A DNA stretch of 34,151 bases. Origin: Anaeromonas sp052088025 (GTDB lineage Bacteria; Bacillota; Clostridia; Tissierellales; SIT17). Shown one piece after another: positions 8,501 through 16,842 of the stretch (position 1 is the stretch's first letter; each line of letters begins with the position of its first letter). The position numbers were made by a program, and so were the translations under genes. The notes beneath the pieces are model-generated. The model did not search any database, was not told the DNA's origin, and saw only the letters and a list, made by a program, of their open reading frames with translations. The stretch spans positions 1 to 34,151 of the forward strand of contig NZ_JBQCYD010000024.1 in NCBI RefSeq assembly GCF_052088025.1, written 5' to 3'.

Positions 8501-9049
8501 TTATAACAATTTTTCAAATACTTCTTTCCTAGGAGATGGTATAACAACTTTATTTATAAGCATTCCATTTTCTTTGCCTATATTTGAACCAGCTTCTATG
8601 GCTTCACTTACTGCACTCATATCTCCACTTAATGTTACAAAAGATTTACCTCCTATTGCAAAACCCAGTCTTATTTCTATTAAATTTACTTGCGCAGCCT
8701 TAGCTGCTGCATCTGCTGCTACAATAGAAGTAGCTATACTGAAAAACTCCATTGCTCCTATAGCATTTAATTCGCCTATTTCTGTAGCTCCATTTATTGC
8801 ATTTATAAGCTGTGGATGTACACTTGGTAATATTAAATCATCTACAATATATTCTCTACCTATCTCTTTTCCTGCTTGAATTGCTGATTTAACTGAACCT
8901 ACATCACCTGCGATAAGTACTATATACTTACCAGGACATATAGAATTTGATAATAATAGTTCTACTTCAGCAGCCTTTAACATAGTATCTGCACTTTCAA
9001 TTCCCTTTACTATACTACTGTATTCTAGAAGCCCTATAGTTCTTATCAT
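8501..9049 (-). CDS. pduT: PduT-like trimeric shell protein with Fe-S pore cysteine
   Basis: 182 aa with two tandem BMC domains (about 1-90 and 95-182), so three chains make a pseudo-hexamer. Cys38 in SNSICPGKY matches the cysteine that ligates a [4Fe-4S] cluster at the three-fold pore of PduT. This suggests electron transfer through the shell. The start overlaps the stop of the PduS-like gene by four bases (ATGA), and in pdu operons PduS and PduT are also partners. Together they may pass electrons to reduce cobalamin or recycle cofactor. The symbol reflects similarity; the copy sits in a eut operon. Confidence 0.88.
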   Translation of the reverse strand: MIRTIGLLEYSSIVKGIESADTMLKAAEVELLLSNSICPGKYIVLIAGDVGSVKSAIQAGKEIGREYIVDDLILPSVHPQLINAINGATEIGELNAIGAMEFFSIATSIVAADAAAKAAQVNLIEIRLGFAIGGKSFVTLSGDMSAVSEAIEAGSNIGKENGMLINKVVIPSPRKEVFEKLL

Positions 9050-10392
9050 ACAATCACCTCATTATCTTCTGTTTCAACAACTATTTTTTCTTTAATATCT
9101 ATTACCCTTCCATCTATAGATGAATGAATGTTTGCTCCCATTTCATCTATCTCAACCTTAGCAATCAATTGTCCTTTTGTAACTTTATCTCCTATAGTAA
9201 CTATCGGATTTGCAGGTTTACCTATATGCTGCCTTAGAGGAATGGATACTTTTTCTGTCTTTATTTCCTTTAACTCGTCTATTTCTTGATCTGAATATTT
9301 CATTATATCAAGTCTAGCCATAAGCCTTGTAGTAGGAATTTTCCTATATTCAATCATTTCTCTACTCTGGGTATCTTTACTTCCTTTTTCAGCTCTGATA
9401 CCTTTTTTTGCAAGCTCTCCTTTTACAAATACATTTACTAACCTCGGAGATAGTCCCATAGGGCAAGAATATAATTCACATATCCCGCATTCACAACATA
9501 TAAGTGCTTCTTTCATGATTTCTTCATCTTGTTCAGCCATTCCTACATTCCTCATGACCCTATGTGGTCTCAATTTATGACCTAATAAATATCTATGGCA
9601 TAAATCTGTACAATATCTACATTGAATACAAGCTGACCTAGTTTCATTTATTATAGTTTGAAGGGGTTTTCTTTTTCTCCTAACAATATAATGATCCTTT
9701 GGTAAAACTATGAGTGATCCATCTGTCTTTTTTATATGTGTATCAATTGCCTCTTCATCATCTATTATAGTACCCATCATAGGTCCACCTATGATTACAG
9801 CATAATCACCAATACTTGTACCACCTGCTTGATCAATACATTCTTTTATTGAAATTCCTACTGGAACTTTGATCATGCAAGGTTCATTTACTTCTCCTAC
9901 TACAGTGATGTATTTTTCTATTACTGGCTTATCAAATGTAGCATTATATACATTAATCACAGTTCCTACATTTGATACAACTGCTCCTACATCTAATGGT
10001 ATGCCTGCTTCTGGTATAGAACGACCTGTTACTTCATATACAGTCATCTGTTCATCACCTGCAGGATAATAGTTCTTTAGATAAAATAATTCTACTTTTG
10101 AATCAAGCTTTTTTATCATATCCTTTAAAATTTTAATTTCCTTGTGATATTTTTCCTTTATAGCAATAACAAGATGTTTTGCCTCTAAAATCTTTCCTAT
10201 TTCTTCAATTCCCTTTATCATTTCTTCAGATTTAATACTTAAAAGATATTTATCTGTGTTTAATAAGGGTTCACATTCAGCTGCATTTATTATAAAATAT
10301 TCTACCTTAGCATTTAATTTAATGTGTGTAGGAAAACCTGCTCCACCTGCTCCTACAACTCCAGCTTCATATGCCTTTTGTAATAAATCCAT
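9046..10392 (-). CDS. pduS: PduS-like RnfC-family Fe-S flavoprotein (cobalamin reductase)
   Basis: 448 aa. The N-terminal Gly-rich segment GVVGAGGAGFPTHIKL and NAAECEPLL are the NADH/FMN-binding signature of the RnfC/NuoF-like fold. A SLBB-like region follows. Then come two [4Fe-4S] motifs, CIQCRYCTDLCHR and CCECGICELYSCP, in the middle of the chain. A C-terminal barrel-sandwich (lipoyl-like) domain ends it (KPANPIVTIGDKVTKGQLI). PduS reduces Co(III) or Co(II) cobalamin for the adenosyltransferase; here EutT would be the partner. It is coupled by overlap to the PduT-like gene. Confidence 0.9.
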   Translation of the reverse strand: MDLLQKAYEAGVVGAGGAGFPTHIKLNAKVEYFIINAAECEPLLNTDKYLLSIKSEEMIKGIEEIGKILEAKHLVIAIKEKYHKEIKILKDMIKKLDSKVELFYLKNYYPAGDEQMTVYEVTGRSIPEAGIPLDVGAVVSNVGTVINVYNATFDKPVIEKYITVVGEVNEPCMIKVPVGISIKECIDQAGGTSIGDYAVIIGGPMMGTIIDDEEAIDTHIKKTDGSLIVLPKDHYIVRRKRKPLQTIINETRSACIQCRYCTDLCHRYLLGHKLRPHRVMRNVGMAEQDEEIMKEALICCECGICELYSCPMGLSPRLVNVFVKGELAKKGIRAEKGSKDTQSREMIEYRKIPTTRLMARLDIMKYSDQEIDELKEIKTEKVSIPLRQHIGKPANPIVTIGDKVTKGQLIAKVEIDEMGANIHSSIDGRVIDIKEKIVVETEDNEVIV

Positions 10393-10411
10393 ATCTTAAA
10401 CACCTCTTTTC

Positions 10412-10684
10412 CTAATCATCTGCTATATCAACTTCATCAATAATTCCAACTATAGTTGCATCTATTGGTACTCCTTCTTTATCTAGAGCTCGTCTAGCAG
10501 AACTTCCTTTTACTACAAGTACCTTATCTCCTATTCCAGCCCCTATTATATCTGTTGCAACTAAGGTTGCGAGGTCTTTTTTACTATATTCATCTAGTGG
10601 TTTAACTACTAGAAGTTTATATCCATTTAATGCTTCATCTTTTCTTGTAGCCCAAACATTTCCAACTACTTTTCCTATTATCAT
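10412..10684 (-). CDS. eutN: EutN/CcmL pentameric vertex protein
   Basis: 90 aa beta-barrel of the BMC-P family. It starts MIIGKVVGNVWATRKDEALNGYKLLVV and has the conserved GAGIGDKVLVVKGSSARRA loop before a VDATIVGIIDEV-like end. Pentamers cap the twelve vertices of the polyhedral shell. A clear RBS (AAAGGGAGG) precedes the ATG. It is the only vertex protein in the window and is likely needed in low amounts. Confidence 0.95.
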   Translation of the reverse strand: MIIGKVVGNVWATRKDEALNGYKLLVVKPLDEYSKKDLATLVATDIIGAGIGDKVLVVKGSSARRALDKEGVPIDATIVGIIDEVDIADD

Positions 10685-10705
10685 AAATTTTACCTCCCTT
10701 TGATT

Positions 10706-11380
10706 TTATTTTTTTATTATATTGATATTGTTTATCCTTATATAATCTTTAGCTAAGGGAGTTATTATAGCATTGTTTCTTATACTTATATCTTTATGAC
10801 CGCTTCTATATATCTTTTCTAATATAGATTCAGTTATTATCTTATTTTCTATTTCATATCTATCTTGGTTGTCTGAATTATAAATCCGCTTTTCTTTACC
10901 TTTATTTTCTCCACCAATCAAGTCGATATCTTTTTCATCTATAAACTTTATACCAAAGGAAACTATATTCTTTTCATAATCCTCTATCATATTATAGAAA
11001 TTTTCATTTGAAGTATTTTTAAACTTATGATATTCTACTCCATCATTTAAGATGAAAATACTCTTACTCTTTAAAATACCTTCTATAATTATAGATGTTA
11101 TTTGATCATCTGATCTACCCATAGATACATTTGCTAATTGATTTAAAGTAAAAGAAGATATGATCATGTGGCTAAAATCATCAATGTTTAATTGTTCTAA
11201 GTCATTTAGATAAACTATTTTAAATTTATCAGATTTTATTTCTTTATTATCTTTTTTTGAATCAATTACTAAAAGTTTTTCTTTTTTTTCTACATCTAAG
11301 TTTAGGTTTTTTACTACTTCTTTTGTTAAATAATCAACTAATTTTTCAATATTCATCTTGTCTAATTCCAAATTATCCAC
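10706..11380 (-). CDS. Eut-associated flavoprotein-like protein of unknown function
   Basis: 224 aa. An N-terminal helix (MNIEKLVDYLTKEVVKNL from residue 9) looks like a targeting peptide. The middle (ISSFTLNQLANVSMGRSDDQITSIIIEGILKSKSIFILNDGVEYHKF, about 90-140, read in parts) follows the Rossmann-like pattern of small flavoproteins found in Gram-positive eut operons. The C-terminus has the motif NAIITPLAKDYIRINNINI also seen in EutT and in the 100-aa protein at 8182-8484. The start at 11380 is a GTG close to AAAGGAA; a TTG at 11371 or the ATG at 11356 is possible. The enzymatic role, if any, is unknown. It lies between eutJ and eutN. Confidence 0.72.
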   Translation of the reverse strand: MDNLELDKMNIEKLVDYLTKEVVKNLNLDVEKKEKLLVIDSKKDNKEIKSDKFKIVYLNDLEQLNIDDFSHMIISSFTLNQLANVSMGRSDDQITSIIIEGILKSKSIFILNDGVEYHKFKNTSNENFYNMIEDYEKNIVSFGIKFIDEKDIDLIGGENKGKEKRIYNSDNQDRYEIENKIITESILEKIYRSGHKDISIRNNAIITPLAKDYIRINNINIIKK

Positions 11381-11385
11381 TTCCT

Positions 11386-12210
11386 TTATACTTTACAATT
11401 CATTGCTATCCCAAGTGGCGTTACTAAAAATGGATTCTTAGGCTTTATTGTTTTAATTCCTGTTTCGTTTTCTATTACTTTTTCTATACCTTTTAAGCAA
11501 CTCGTTCCACCTACTAGATATATTTCTTTTATATCATACTTTTTTATATGAGAATTTATTATACTAGCCATTTTTTGAATAACAGGTATTACTAGTGGAA
11601 ATATTTCATCTTGCTTTTCTTTAGCTGTTTTAAGAACTTCTGCTTCTTCAAATTTCACCTTATAATTACCTGCTACAACTAGGGTAAGATGTGTTCCTCC
11701 TGTTGCTTCATCTGCTATATATACTACTTCTTTGTTCTCTATTATTGATAATCCTGTAGTTCCACCACCTATATCAACTATAGCACCATCTAATATATTT
11801 AATACTGCATTTGCAGCCGTTGGTTCATCTAAGGTGTTTGTAACTTCAAATCCTGCACCTTCTACTACATACTTGTGAGTTTTACTGTCCTTTTCTCCTG
11901 TTCCTGGTGGTACTGCTATAGCTGCCTTGGTAAGCCTTGCACCTATCTTTTCTTCTATATCCTTTTTAAGTTCTCTTACTATATTTAAAGCTCCCATGTA
12001 GTCAACCACAAGTCCATCTCTTATGACTTGAGCAAATTTCATTTCACATGCTATAGGGTTTTTATCTTTATCAAGAACTACTATTACAATATATGCTGTA
12101 CCTAAATCCACTCCTACAAGCAGATCATCATCCTTATTTACTTTGATAGGATTTTTTATAGTATCTTCTAATTTTGATATCAAAGCATCTGAATTTTTAA
12201 AATCAATCAT
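11386..12210 (-). CDS. eutJ: EutJ, actin/Hsp70-fold protein
   Basis: 274 aa with the ASKHA ATPase fold: phosphate-1 motif VGVDLGTAYIVIVVLD near residue 28, phosphate-2 IVDIGGGTTGLS near 145, and adenosine motif EIYLVGGTSCLKGIE near 230. The length and the segment VDYMGALNIVRELK match EutJ. Its role is unproven; a chaperone or reactivase for a eut enzyme is usually assumed. It follows the phosphotransacylase gene with a GGAG RBS and is distinct from EutA, which is much longer. Confidence 0.92.
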   Translation of the reverse strand: MIDFKNSDALISKLEDTIKNPIKVNKDDDLLVGVDLGTAYIVIVVLDKDKNPIACEMKFAQVIRDGLVVDYMGALNIVRELKKDIEEKIGARLTKAAIAVPPGTGEKDSKTHKYVVEGAGFEVTNTLDEPTAANAVLNILDGAIVDIGGGTTGLSIIENKEVVYIADEATGGTHLTLVVAGNYKVKFEEAEVLKTAKEKQDEIFPLVIPVIQKMASIINSHIKKYDIKEIYLVGGTSCLKGIEKVIENETGIKTIKPKNPFLVTPLGIAMNCKV

Positions 12211-12223
12211 TCAAATTTCTCCT

Positions 12224-12865
12224 TTATGCTAATATTTCGCCCTTTGTATCTTTTGTTAAATTGCAAGCATTAGCCTCGTCAAAATCTATATGCATATTTA
12301 AACTATAATTTTTATTTACCCTTACTAATACATCTTCAAATACAACTGGCCTATTGCTAAGTATCCTTACAGAAACTATATCCTTATCCTTAAGTTCAAA
12401 CCTCTTAGCATCTTCTGGCGTCATATGAATATGACGTCTTGCTATTATTGCTGCTTCTTTAACTTCTTTTATATTTTTTCCTGCTGAGATAAATATATCT
12501 CCACTTTCATCAGTATTTCCTGAATCCCTAAGTGGTGCATTTATTCCTAGTGATATGGCATCAGTCTTTGAAATCTCAACTTGAGTTTCACTTCGCTCTG
12601 GGCCTAATACTGCAACATTTTTTATAATACCTTTAGGTCCCATTATATTGATTCTTTCTTCACTTAAAAACTGTCCAGGCTGTGACAATTCTCTTTTTGG
12701 TGTTAATTTATATCCCTTGCCAAAGAGTTCTTCCACATCTTCCTTGCATAAGTGTGTGTGTTTTGCTGATGCTTCTACAGGTATTATTTTCTTTTCATCT
12801 TCATCTTCTGAATTCATTTCTTTTAAAACATTATTTATTATTTCCTTTATTTTTGACTGATCCAA
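12224..12865 (-). CDS. pduL: PduL-type phosphotransacylase (EutD role)
   Basis: 213 aa. Converts acetyl-CoA and phosphate to acetyl phosphate, which recycles CoA inside the compartment. Residues 1-18 (MDQSKIKEIINNVLKEMN) are an N-terminal targeting helix as in PduL. The two PduL domains carry the zinc-binding histidines in ASAKHTHLC and ARRHIHMTPEDA, and LGPERSETQVEIS. The start is TTG with AGGAGGTG eight bases upstream. The Pta-like EutD of enterobacteria is replaced here by the unrelated PduL fold. It follows eutT closely. Confidence 0.92.
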   Translation of the reverse strand: MDQSKIKEIINNVLKEMNSEDEDEKKIIPVEASAKHTHLCKEDVEELFGKGYKLTPKRELSQPGQFLSEERINIMGPKGIIKNVAVLGPERSETQVEISKTDAISLGINAPLRDSGNTDESGDIFISAGKNIKEVKEAAIIARRHIHMTPEDAKRFELKDKDIVSVRILSNRPVVFEDVLVRVNKNYSLNMHIDFDEANACNLTKDTKGEILA

Positions 12866-12879
12866 AAAGTCACCTCCTA

Positions 12880-13617
12880 TTAATTATAATATCCAGATAA
12901 ATATCTACACATCATTACATATACTGAACTGCTTAATCTATTTAAAGCCTTGGTAATATCATCTCTCTTTAGAGAAATAGAAACAATTTCAACTTCACGG
13001 ATATTACTTCTGATTGAATTTAGTCCTATGAGTATTTCACCCATTTTATAATTTGGTAAAATATGATCTATTCCTAAATGTACTTTTGGATTATGAGATA
13101 TTTCTCTAATTTCTTCTTCTTTCATACCAAAAAAGCTAATATTTTCTATTTTTTCATCTATAACTTCACATTTTAATATGTTTCTAATAAAGTTTAATAT
13201 TTCTTCTAAATCATCTACTACTTTATTGTTTTTATCCTTATATGATAAGACTTGAATTTCAAGTATTTTTGATTGTAAACTATCAAGCTTTCCTCTAAAT
13301 ATGATGCTTTCATGATCTTTAAATACTAATTCATTACCATATAATTGAGTCATATTTTCTGGTTTTTCTTCTAAATATCCACCTGTATATTTACATCTAT
13401 ATTTGGGTTTGAATTTTTCTTCTTTTAGTTCCTTGCCTTCATTTTCCTTGTTTTCATCTTTTAATTCTTCTTGTGATTTAAATATTAATTCAATTTTTTT
13501 GGAATTTAAAAATTCTTTTGCTGAAGGAGTAATTATTGTATCGGATTTGACAATTAAACTCTCCATTTTCTTTTGATTGTACTCTGCCCTAAGTTGAGCC
13601 TCAGTCAAAACTTTCAT
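12880..13617 (-). CDS. eutT: EutT-type corrinoid adenosyltransferase
   Basis: About 245 aa. Makes adenosylcobalamin from ATP and reduced cobalamin for EutBC. The N-terminal module MKVLTEAQLRAEY... with ITPSAKEFLNSKKIEL (about 29-44) is the EutT signature. A charged linker and a helical adenosyltransferase domain follow (HESIIFRGKLDSLQS, then helices to LNRLSSSVYVMMCRYLSGYY). The CCxxC metal motif described in Salmonella EutT is absent, so it would be the metal-independent type. The ATG at 13617 fits GAGGAA better than the GTG at 13626. A palindrome lies directly upstream. Confidence 0.88.
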   Translation of the reverse strand: MKVLTEAQLRAEYNQKKMESLIVKSDTIITPSAKEFLNSKKIELIFKSQEELKDENKENEGKELKEEKFKPKYRCKYTGGYLEEKPENMTQLYGNELVFKDHESIIFRGKLDSLQSKILEIQVLSYKDKNNKVVDDLEEILNFIRNILKCEVIDEKIENISFFGMKEEEIREISHNPKVHLGIDHILPNYKMGEILIGLNSIRSNIREVEIVSISLKRDDITKALNRLSSSVYVMMCRYLSGYYN

Positions 13618-13646
13618 ATCTATCACTTCCTCTTTTGAAGGAATAT

Positions 13647-13670
13647 GTCTGACCTTTTAAAAGGTCAGAC
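13647..13670. repeat. 24-bp perfect palindrome between eutM and eutT
   Basis: GTCTGACCTTTT and its exact complement AAAAGGTCAGAC meet without a spacer. In the transcript this gives a hairpin 20 bases after the eutM stop. No T run follows on the minus strand, so it is more likely an mRNA-stabilising or processing stem, or a leaky attenuator, than a full terminator. Confidence 0.85.
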
Positions 13671-13689
13671 TATGCCTTTATAATACTAA

Positions 13690-13974
13690 TTAACCTTCCA
13701 TTTTTGGTAATATAATCTCAACTTCATTATGTGGTCTTGGTATTACGTGTACAGAAACTAATTCTCCTACTCTTTCTGCTGCAGCTGCTCCTGCATCTGT
13801 TGCTGCTTTAACTGCTCCAACATCACCTCTAACCATTACTGTTACAAGTCCTCCACCTACATGTTCCTTACCTATAAGTGTAACATTTGCTGCCTTTACC
13901 ATTGCATCTGCTGCCTCTACTGAACCTACTAATCCTTTTGTTTCTATCATTCCTAATGCATTTTGAGTTGCCAT
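13690..13974 (-). CDS. eutM: EutM hexameric shell protein (first copy)
   Basis: 94 aa single BMC domain (ALGMIETKGLVGSVEAADAM, VGGGLVTVMVRGDVGAV, HVIPRPHNEVEI). Major facet protein with hexamer pores. Its high similarity to the copy at 7872-8165 points to a duplication. An AAAGGAGG RBS gives a strong start, in keeping with a protein needed in large numbers. It sits between eutE and a 24-bp palindrome. Confidence 0.95.
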   Translation of the reverse strand: MATQNALGMIETKGLVGSVEAADAMVKAANVTLIGKEHVGGGLVTVMVRGDVGAVKAATDAGAAAAERVGELVSVHVIPRPHNEVEIILPKMEG

Positions 13975-13996
13975 TTAAAATTCCTCCTTTTAGTTT

Positions 13997-15484
13997 TTAC
14001 TTAATATTTTTTAGTTGTTCCATTACTAATTTAGTTATTTTTTCAATATCTAAATCTTTATTTGAATCATCTTCTATTTTGCAAGTATTATTTGAACTTG
14101 ACTGCCCAAATTCTTCATTTAAATCCTCTACATCTTTCACACCATATGCAAGTCTCTTTATATCTATTAAGTTTAGGGGACCTACATTATCTGCTGTAGC
14201 ACTTCCTCCTACAGCTCCACAACCAAGTGTAAGTGCTGGTACTAAATTAGTAGTAGCTCCTATTGCACCTTGTGCTGATGGTGTATTTACTAGTATTCTA
14301 GATGTAGGCTTTTTAAGTGCAAATTCTCTAATTACATCTTCATCCTTAGAGTGAATTACTAGTGTATGTCCTAGACCACCATAATTTAATAATTCAATAC
14401 ACTTATCACATCCACTCATCCAGTCTTCTTCAGAGTAAAATGCAAGTACTGTTGATAATTTTTCTCTTGAGAATGGATATTCTATTCCAACACCTGTTTC
14501 TTCTGCAATTAAAACTCTAGTACCATCTGGAACCTTTATACCAGCCATTGTAGCTATATCTTTTGCAGATTTCCCTGCTACTTTTCCATTAAAACTTCCA
14601 TTTGGCTTTTGAATAGTAGCTCCTACTTTTTCTTTTTCTACACTATTTAGGAAATATGCGCCTTGTTTTAACAGGGACTTTTTAACTTGATTTTTAATTA
14701 TATTTTCTGTAACTATAGCTTGTTCTGATGCACATATTGTACCATTATCAAATGTCTTACTATCTAATATTCTCTTCACTGCTAAATCTATATCAGCAGT
14801 TCTTTCAATAAATGCCGGAACATTTCCAGGCCCTACTCCAAGTGCTGGATTTCCAGAACTATATGCTGCCTTTACCATTGCAGATCCACCTGTTGCAAGT
14901 ATTAAATCTACATCCTTATGCTTCATTAAAGCACTTGTCCCATCCATGTGTGGAATCGTAGTACAATTTAAAATATTTTTTGGAGCTCCTAATTCTTCTG
15001 CCTTTTTTTGCATGATATCTACTACTTCTTTTATGCTGTTTAAAGCTGAAGGATGGGGACTAAATACTATTGAATTTCCAGATTTTACAGCTATAAGTGA
15101 TTTGTAAATAGCTGTTGAAGTTGGGTTAGTAGAAGGTACAAGCCCTGCTATTACACCCACTGGTGTTGCTATTTCTACTACCTTTCTTTCCTTATCTTCA
15201 TTTATAATCCCTATAGTCTTCATGTCTTTTATATATTCATAAACAGATTTACTAGCAACTTTATTTTTTACAATCTTATCTTCATATACACCAAAGCCTG
15301 TTTCTTCAGCTGCCATCTTTGCTAGCCTATCTGACTCTTTATATGCTTCATCAGCCATGGCCTTAACTATTTCATTTATTTCCTTTTGACTTTTAAGTTT
15401 CAATTCTTTTTGAGCATTTTTAGCTTTTTCAACTAAATCTCTAACTTCTTGAATAGAACTTAAGTCTCTATCTTTTATACTCAC
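13997..15484 (-). CDS. eutE: CoA-acylating acetaldehyde dehydrogenase EutE
   Basis: 495 aa. Oxidises toxic acetaldehyde with CoA and NAD+ to acetyl-CoA inside the shell. The family signature segments are VGVIAGLVPSTNPTST, GVGPGNVPAFIERTADI and the active-site Cys in NGTICASEQAIV. The usual N-terminal targeting helix of EutE/PduP is not seen. Instead the C-terminus carries a linker and an amphipathic helix (DLDIEKITKLVMEQLKNI), so the targeting signal appears to be at the other end. The start is a GTG immediately after the upstream stop (TAGGTG), with AAAGGGTG as RBS. Translational coupling to the EutK-like gene is likely. Confidence 0.94.
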   Translation of the reverse strand: MSIKDRDLSSIQEVRDLVEKAKNAQKELKLKSQKEINEIVKAMADEAYKESDRLAKMAAEETGFGVYEDKIVKNKVASKSVYEYIKDMKTIGIINEDKERKVVEIATPVGVIAGLVPSTNPTSTAIYKSLIAVKSGNSIVFSPHPSALNSIKEVVDIMQKKAEELGAPKNILNCTTIPHMDGTSALMKHKDVDLILATGGSAMVKAAYSSGNPALGVGPGNVPAFIERTADIDLAVKRILDSKTFDNGTICASEQAIVTENIIKNQVKKSLLKQGAYFLNSVEKEKVGATIQKPNGSFNGKVAGKSAKDIATMAGIKVPDGTRVLIAEETGVGIEYPFSREKLSTVLAFYSEEDWMSGCDKCIELLNYGGLGHTLVIHSKDEDVIREFALKKPTSRILVNTPSAQGAIGATTNLVPALTLGCGAVGGSATADNVGPLNLIDIKRLAYGVKDVEDLNEEFGQSSSNNTCKIEDDSNKDLDIEKITKLVMEQLKNIK

Positions 15485-16153
15485 CTACTTCACCCTTTCA
15501 TAAAAAGTTAATATAGCATTTATTAACTCACCTTTTTTGGAATACTTAATTTGACTTCTCTCTATTGGCAAGTATTCACTAAATTTATCATCTAACTCTC
15601 TTGCTATAGCCCTTAATTTAACCGTCTTTATTTGTCTAAGTTCTTCTGGAGTGTTGATATTTACAGTTAATTTTGGCTTTTCTTTATTTTTTGTTTGATC
15701 TATTTCTTCTTGCTCTTGATCTTCTTTTTCATCTTGTTTTTTGGTGTCTGTTTCTTCTTCTATTTTTTCTTCTTTTTCAATAACTTGATCAGTTTCAGAT
15801 TCATCCTCTGAAGCTTCTTCATCTTCTATCTCTTCTTCTTTTTTTTCTTCTTTTTCTTCTTCAGGATTATCAGGATTTTTAATTTTTGGTAGCAATTTTT
15901 CTATCCCCTCACCTGCTCTTGGTATTACATGAGAAGATACAAGGCTTCCAAATTTTTTAACTGCTGATTCAGCTGCATCTATAGAAGCCTTTACTGCTCC
16001 TATATCACCTGTGATATGAATTGTTACAAGTCCACCTCTTACACGTTCCAAACCTAGCAATTTTACATTAGCAGACTTCACACATACATCAGCTGCCTCT
16101 ACAGCTCCTATATATCCATATGTTTCTATCATTCCAAGTGCTTCATTTGCCAT
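15485..16153 (-). CDS. BMC shell protein with acidic linker and extra C-terminal domain (EutK-like)
   Basis: About 222 aa. Residues 1-95 are a BMC domain (ALGMIETYGYIGAVEAADVC, RGGLVTIHITGDIGAV). A roughly 70-residue Glu/Lys/Asp-rich linker follows with almost no hydrophobic residues. The C-terminal 55 residues form a compact helical domain (TPEELRQIKTVKLRAIAREL, YSKKGELINAILTFYERV) that resembles Rho_N/SAP-type nucleic-acid-binding or small helix-turn-helix modules. E. coli EutK also joins a BMC and a helix-turn-helix-like domain, but without this linker. The ATG at 16153 matches EutM-type starts; the RBS is weak (GGTGAT). Nucleic-acid binding is inferred only. Confidence 0.85.
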   Translation of the reverse strand: MANEALGMIETYGYIGAVEAADVCVKSANVKLLGLERVRGGLVTIHITGDIGAVKASIDAAESAVKKFGSLVSSHVIPRAGEGIEKLLPKIKNPDNPEEEKEEKKEEEIEDEEASEDESETDQVIEKEEKIEEETDTKKQDEKEDQEQEEIDQTKNKEKPKLTVNINTPEELRQIKTVKLRAIARELDDKFSEYLPIERSQIKYSKKGELINAILTFYERVK

Positions 16154-16173
16154 TATAATCACCACAGCTTAAA

Positions 16174-16827
16174 TTAATATTTTTTTGGATTATCAGCAAC
16201 ATCATGTACAGCAGCTTCAAAAGCATCACATGCTGCTTGACATGCTGATTGACTACCCGTCAATAATCCTCCACCAAAGTTTGTTTCAGTTGGTGGGCCA
16301 AAAAATTCTACCATCTTAACATCTGCAGCCTTTAGAGCAGCATCCATAGCATACATAGCTTCTATAGGTGGTGCTATAAGATAAGCTAATGCTTCTCCTT
16401 CTTTAATACCACACATATCAGATAGATATGAACCTGTTCTTGAAACATTATGAGCAAAATATATTATAGTATCATCTTCATTAGCACTATAAAAACATGC
16501 ATCATTTTCTATAAAATCAATTGCAGCATCTAGTCCACTTCTTACTTCTGCTGGAGTAGGTCCTGCAATAATTCCTATGAACTCTCCTGCAAGCTTTGTA
16601 TTTGCATTGTCTGCTCCACCATAAAATGATTTTGCATATACTACATCTACTTCTGCCATTTTAGTTGCATCATCTATTGCAGTATATCCTACATCATCTG
16701 AATCTGTTGTAATTAAGCCTATACTCTTGTGTTCAGGTTTTAATTCTAAGGATTTTGCAAGTTCACTATCTACATTTGGAATTATCTTAACACTTAGTAC
16801 ATTTGCACAAATTGGATCATTCTTCAT
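16174..16827 (-). CDS. eutL: EutL trimeric shell protein
   Basis: 217 aa, two circularly permuted BMC domains. It opens NDPICANVLSVKIIPNVDSELAKSL and includes SKSFYGG-like AKSFYGGADNANTKLAGEF and the glycine-rich TNFGGGLLTGSQSACQAACDAF near the end. EutL trimers have a large gated pore; in other species ethanolamine binds near it. The C-terminal Cys-containing segment is in the expected place. Standard RBS and spacing between eutC and the EutK-like gene. Confidence 0.95.
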   Translation of the reverse strand: MKNDPICANVLSVKIIPNVDSELAKSLELKPEHKSIGLITTDSDDVGYTAIDDATKMAEVDVVYAKSFYGGADNANTKLAGEFIGIIAGPTPAEVRSGLDAAIDFIENDACFYSANEDDTIIYFAHNVSRTGSYLSDMCGIKEGEALAYLIAPPIEAMYAMDAALKAADVKMVEFFGPPTETNFGGGLLTGSQSACQAACDAFEAAVHDVADNPKKY

Positions 16828-16842
16828 CTATAATCCCTCCAT

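Noticed and set aside
8485..8547. Longer start for the 100-aa eut protein
   Set aside because: The extension overlaps the 3' end of the PduT-like gene in another frame and has no RBS; AGGGGTG precedes the GTG at 8484.
13690..13974. eutM near-duplicate as a sign of a sequence assembly error
   Set aside because: The two copies differ at many bases and in their tails, so both are real.
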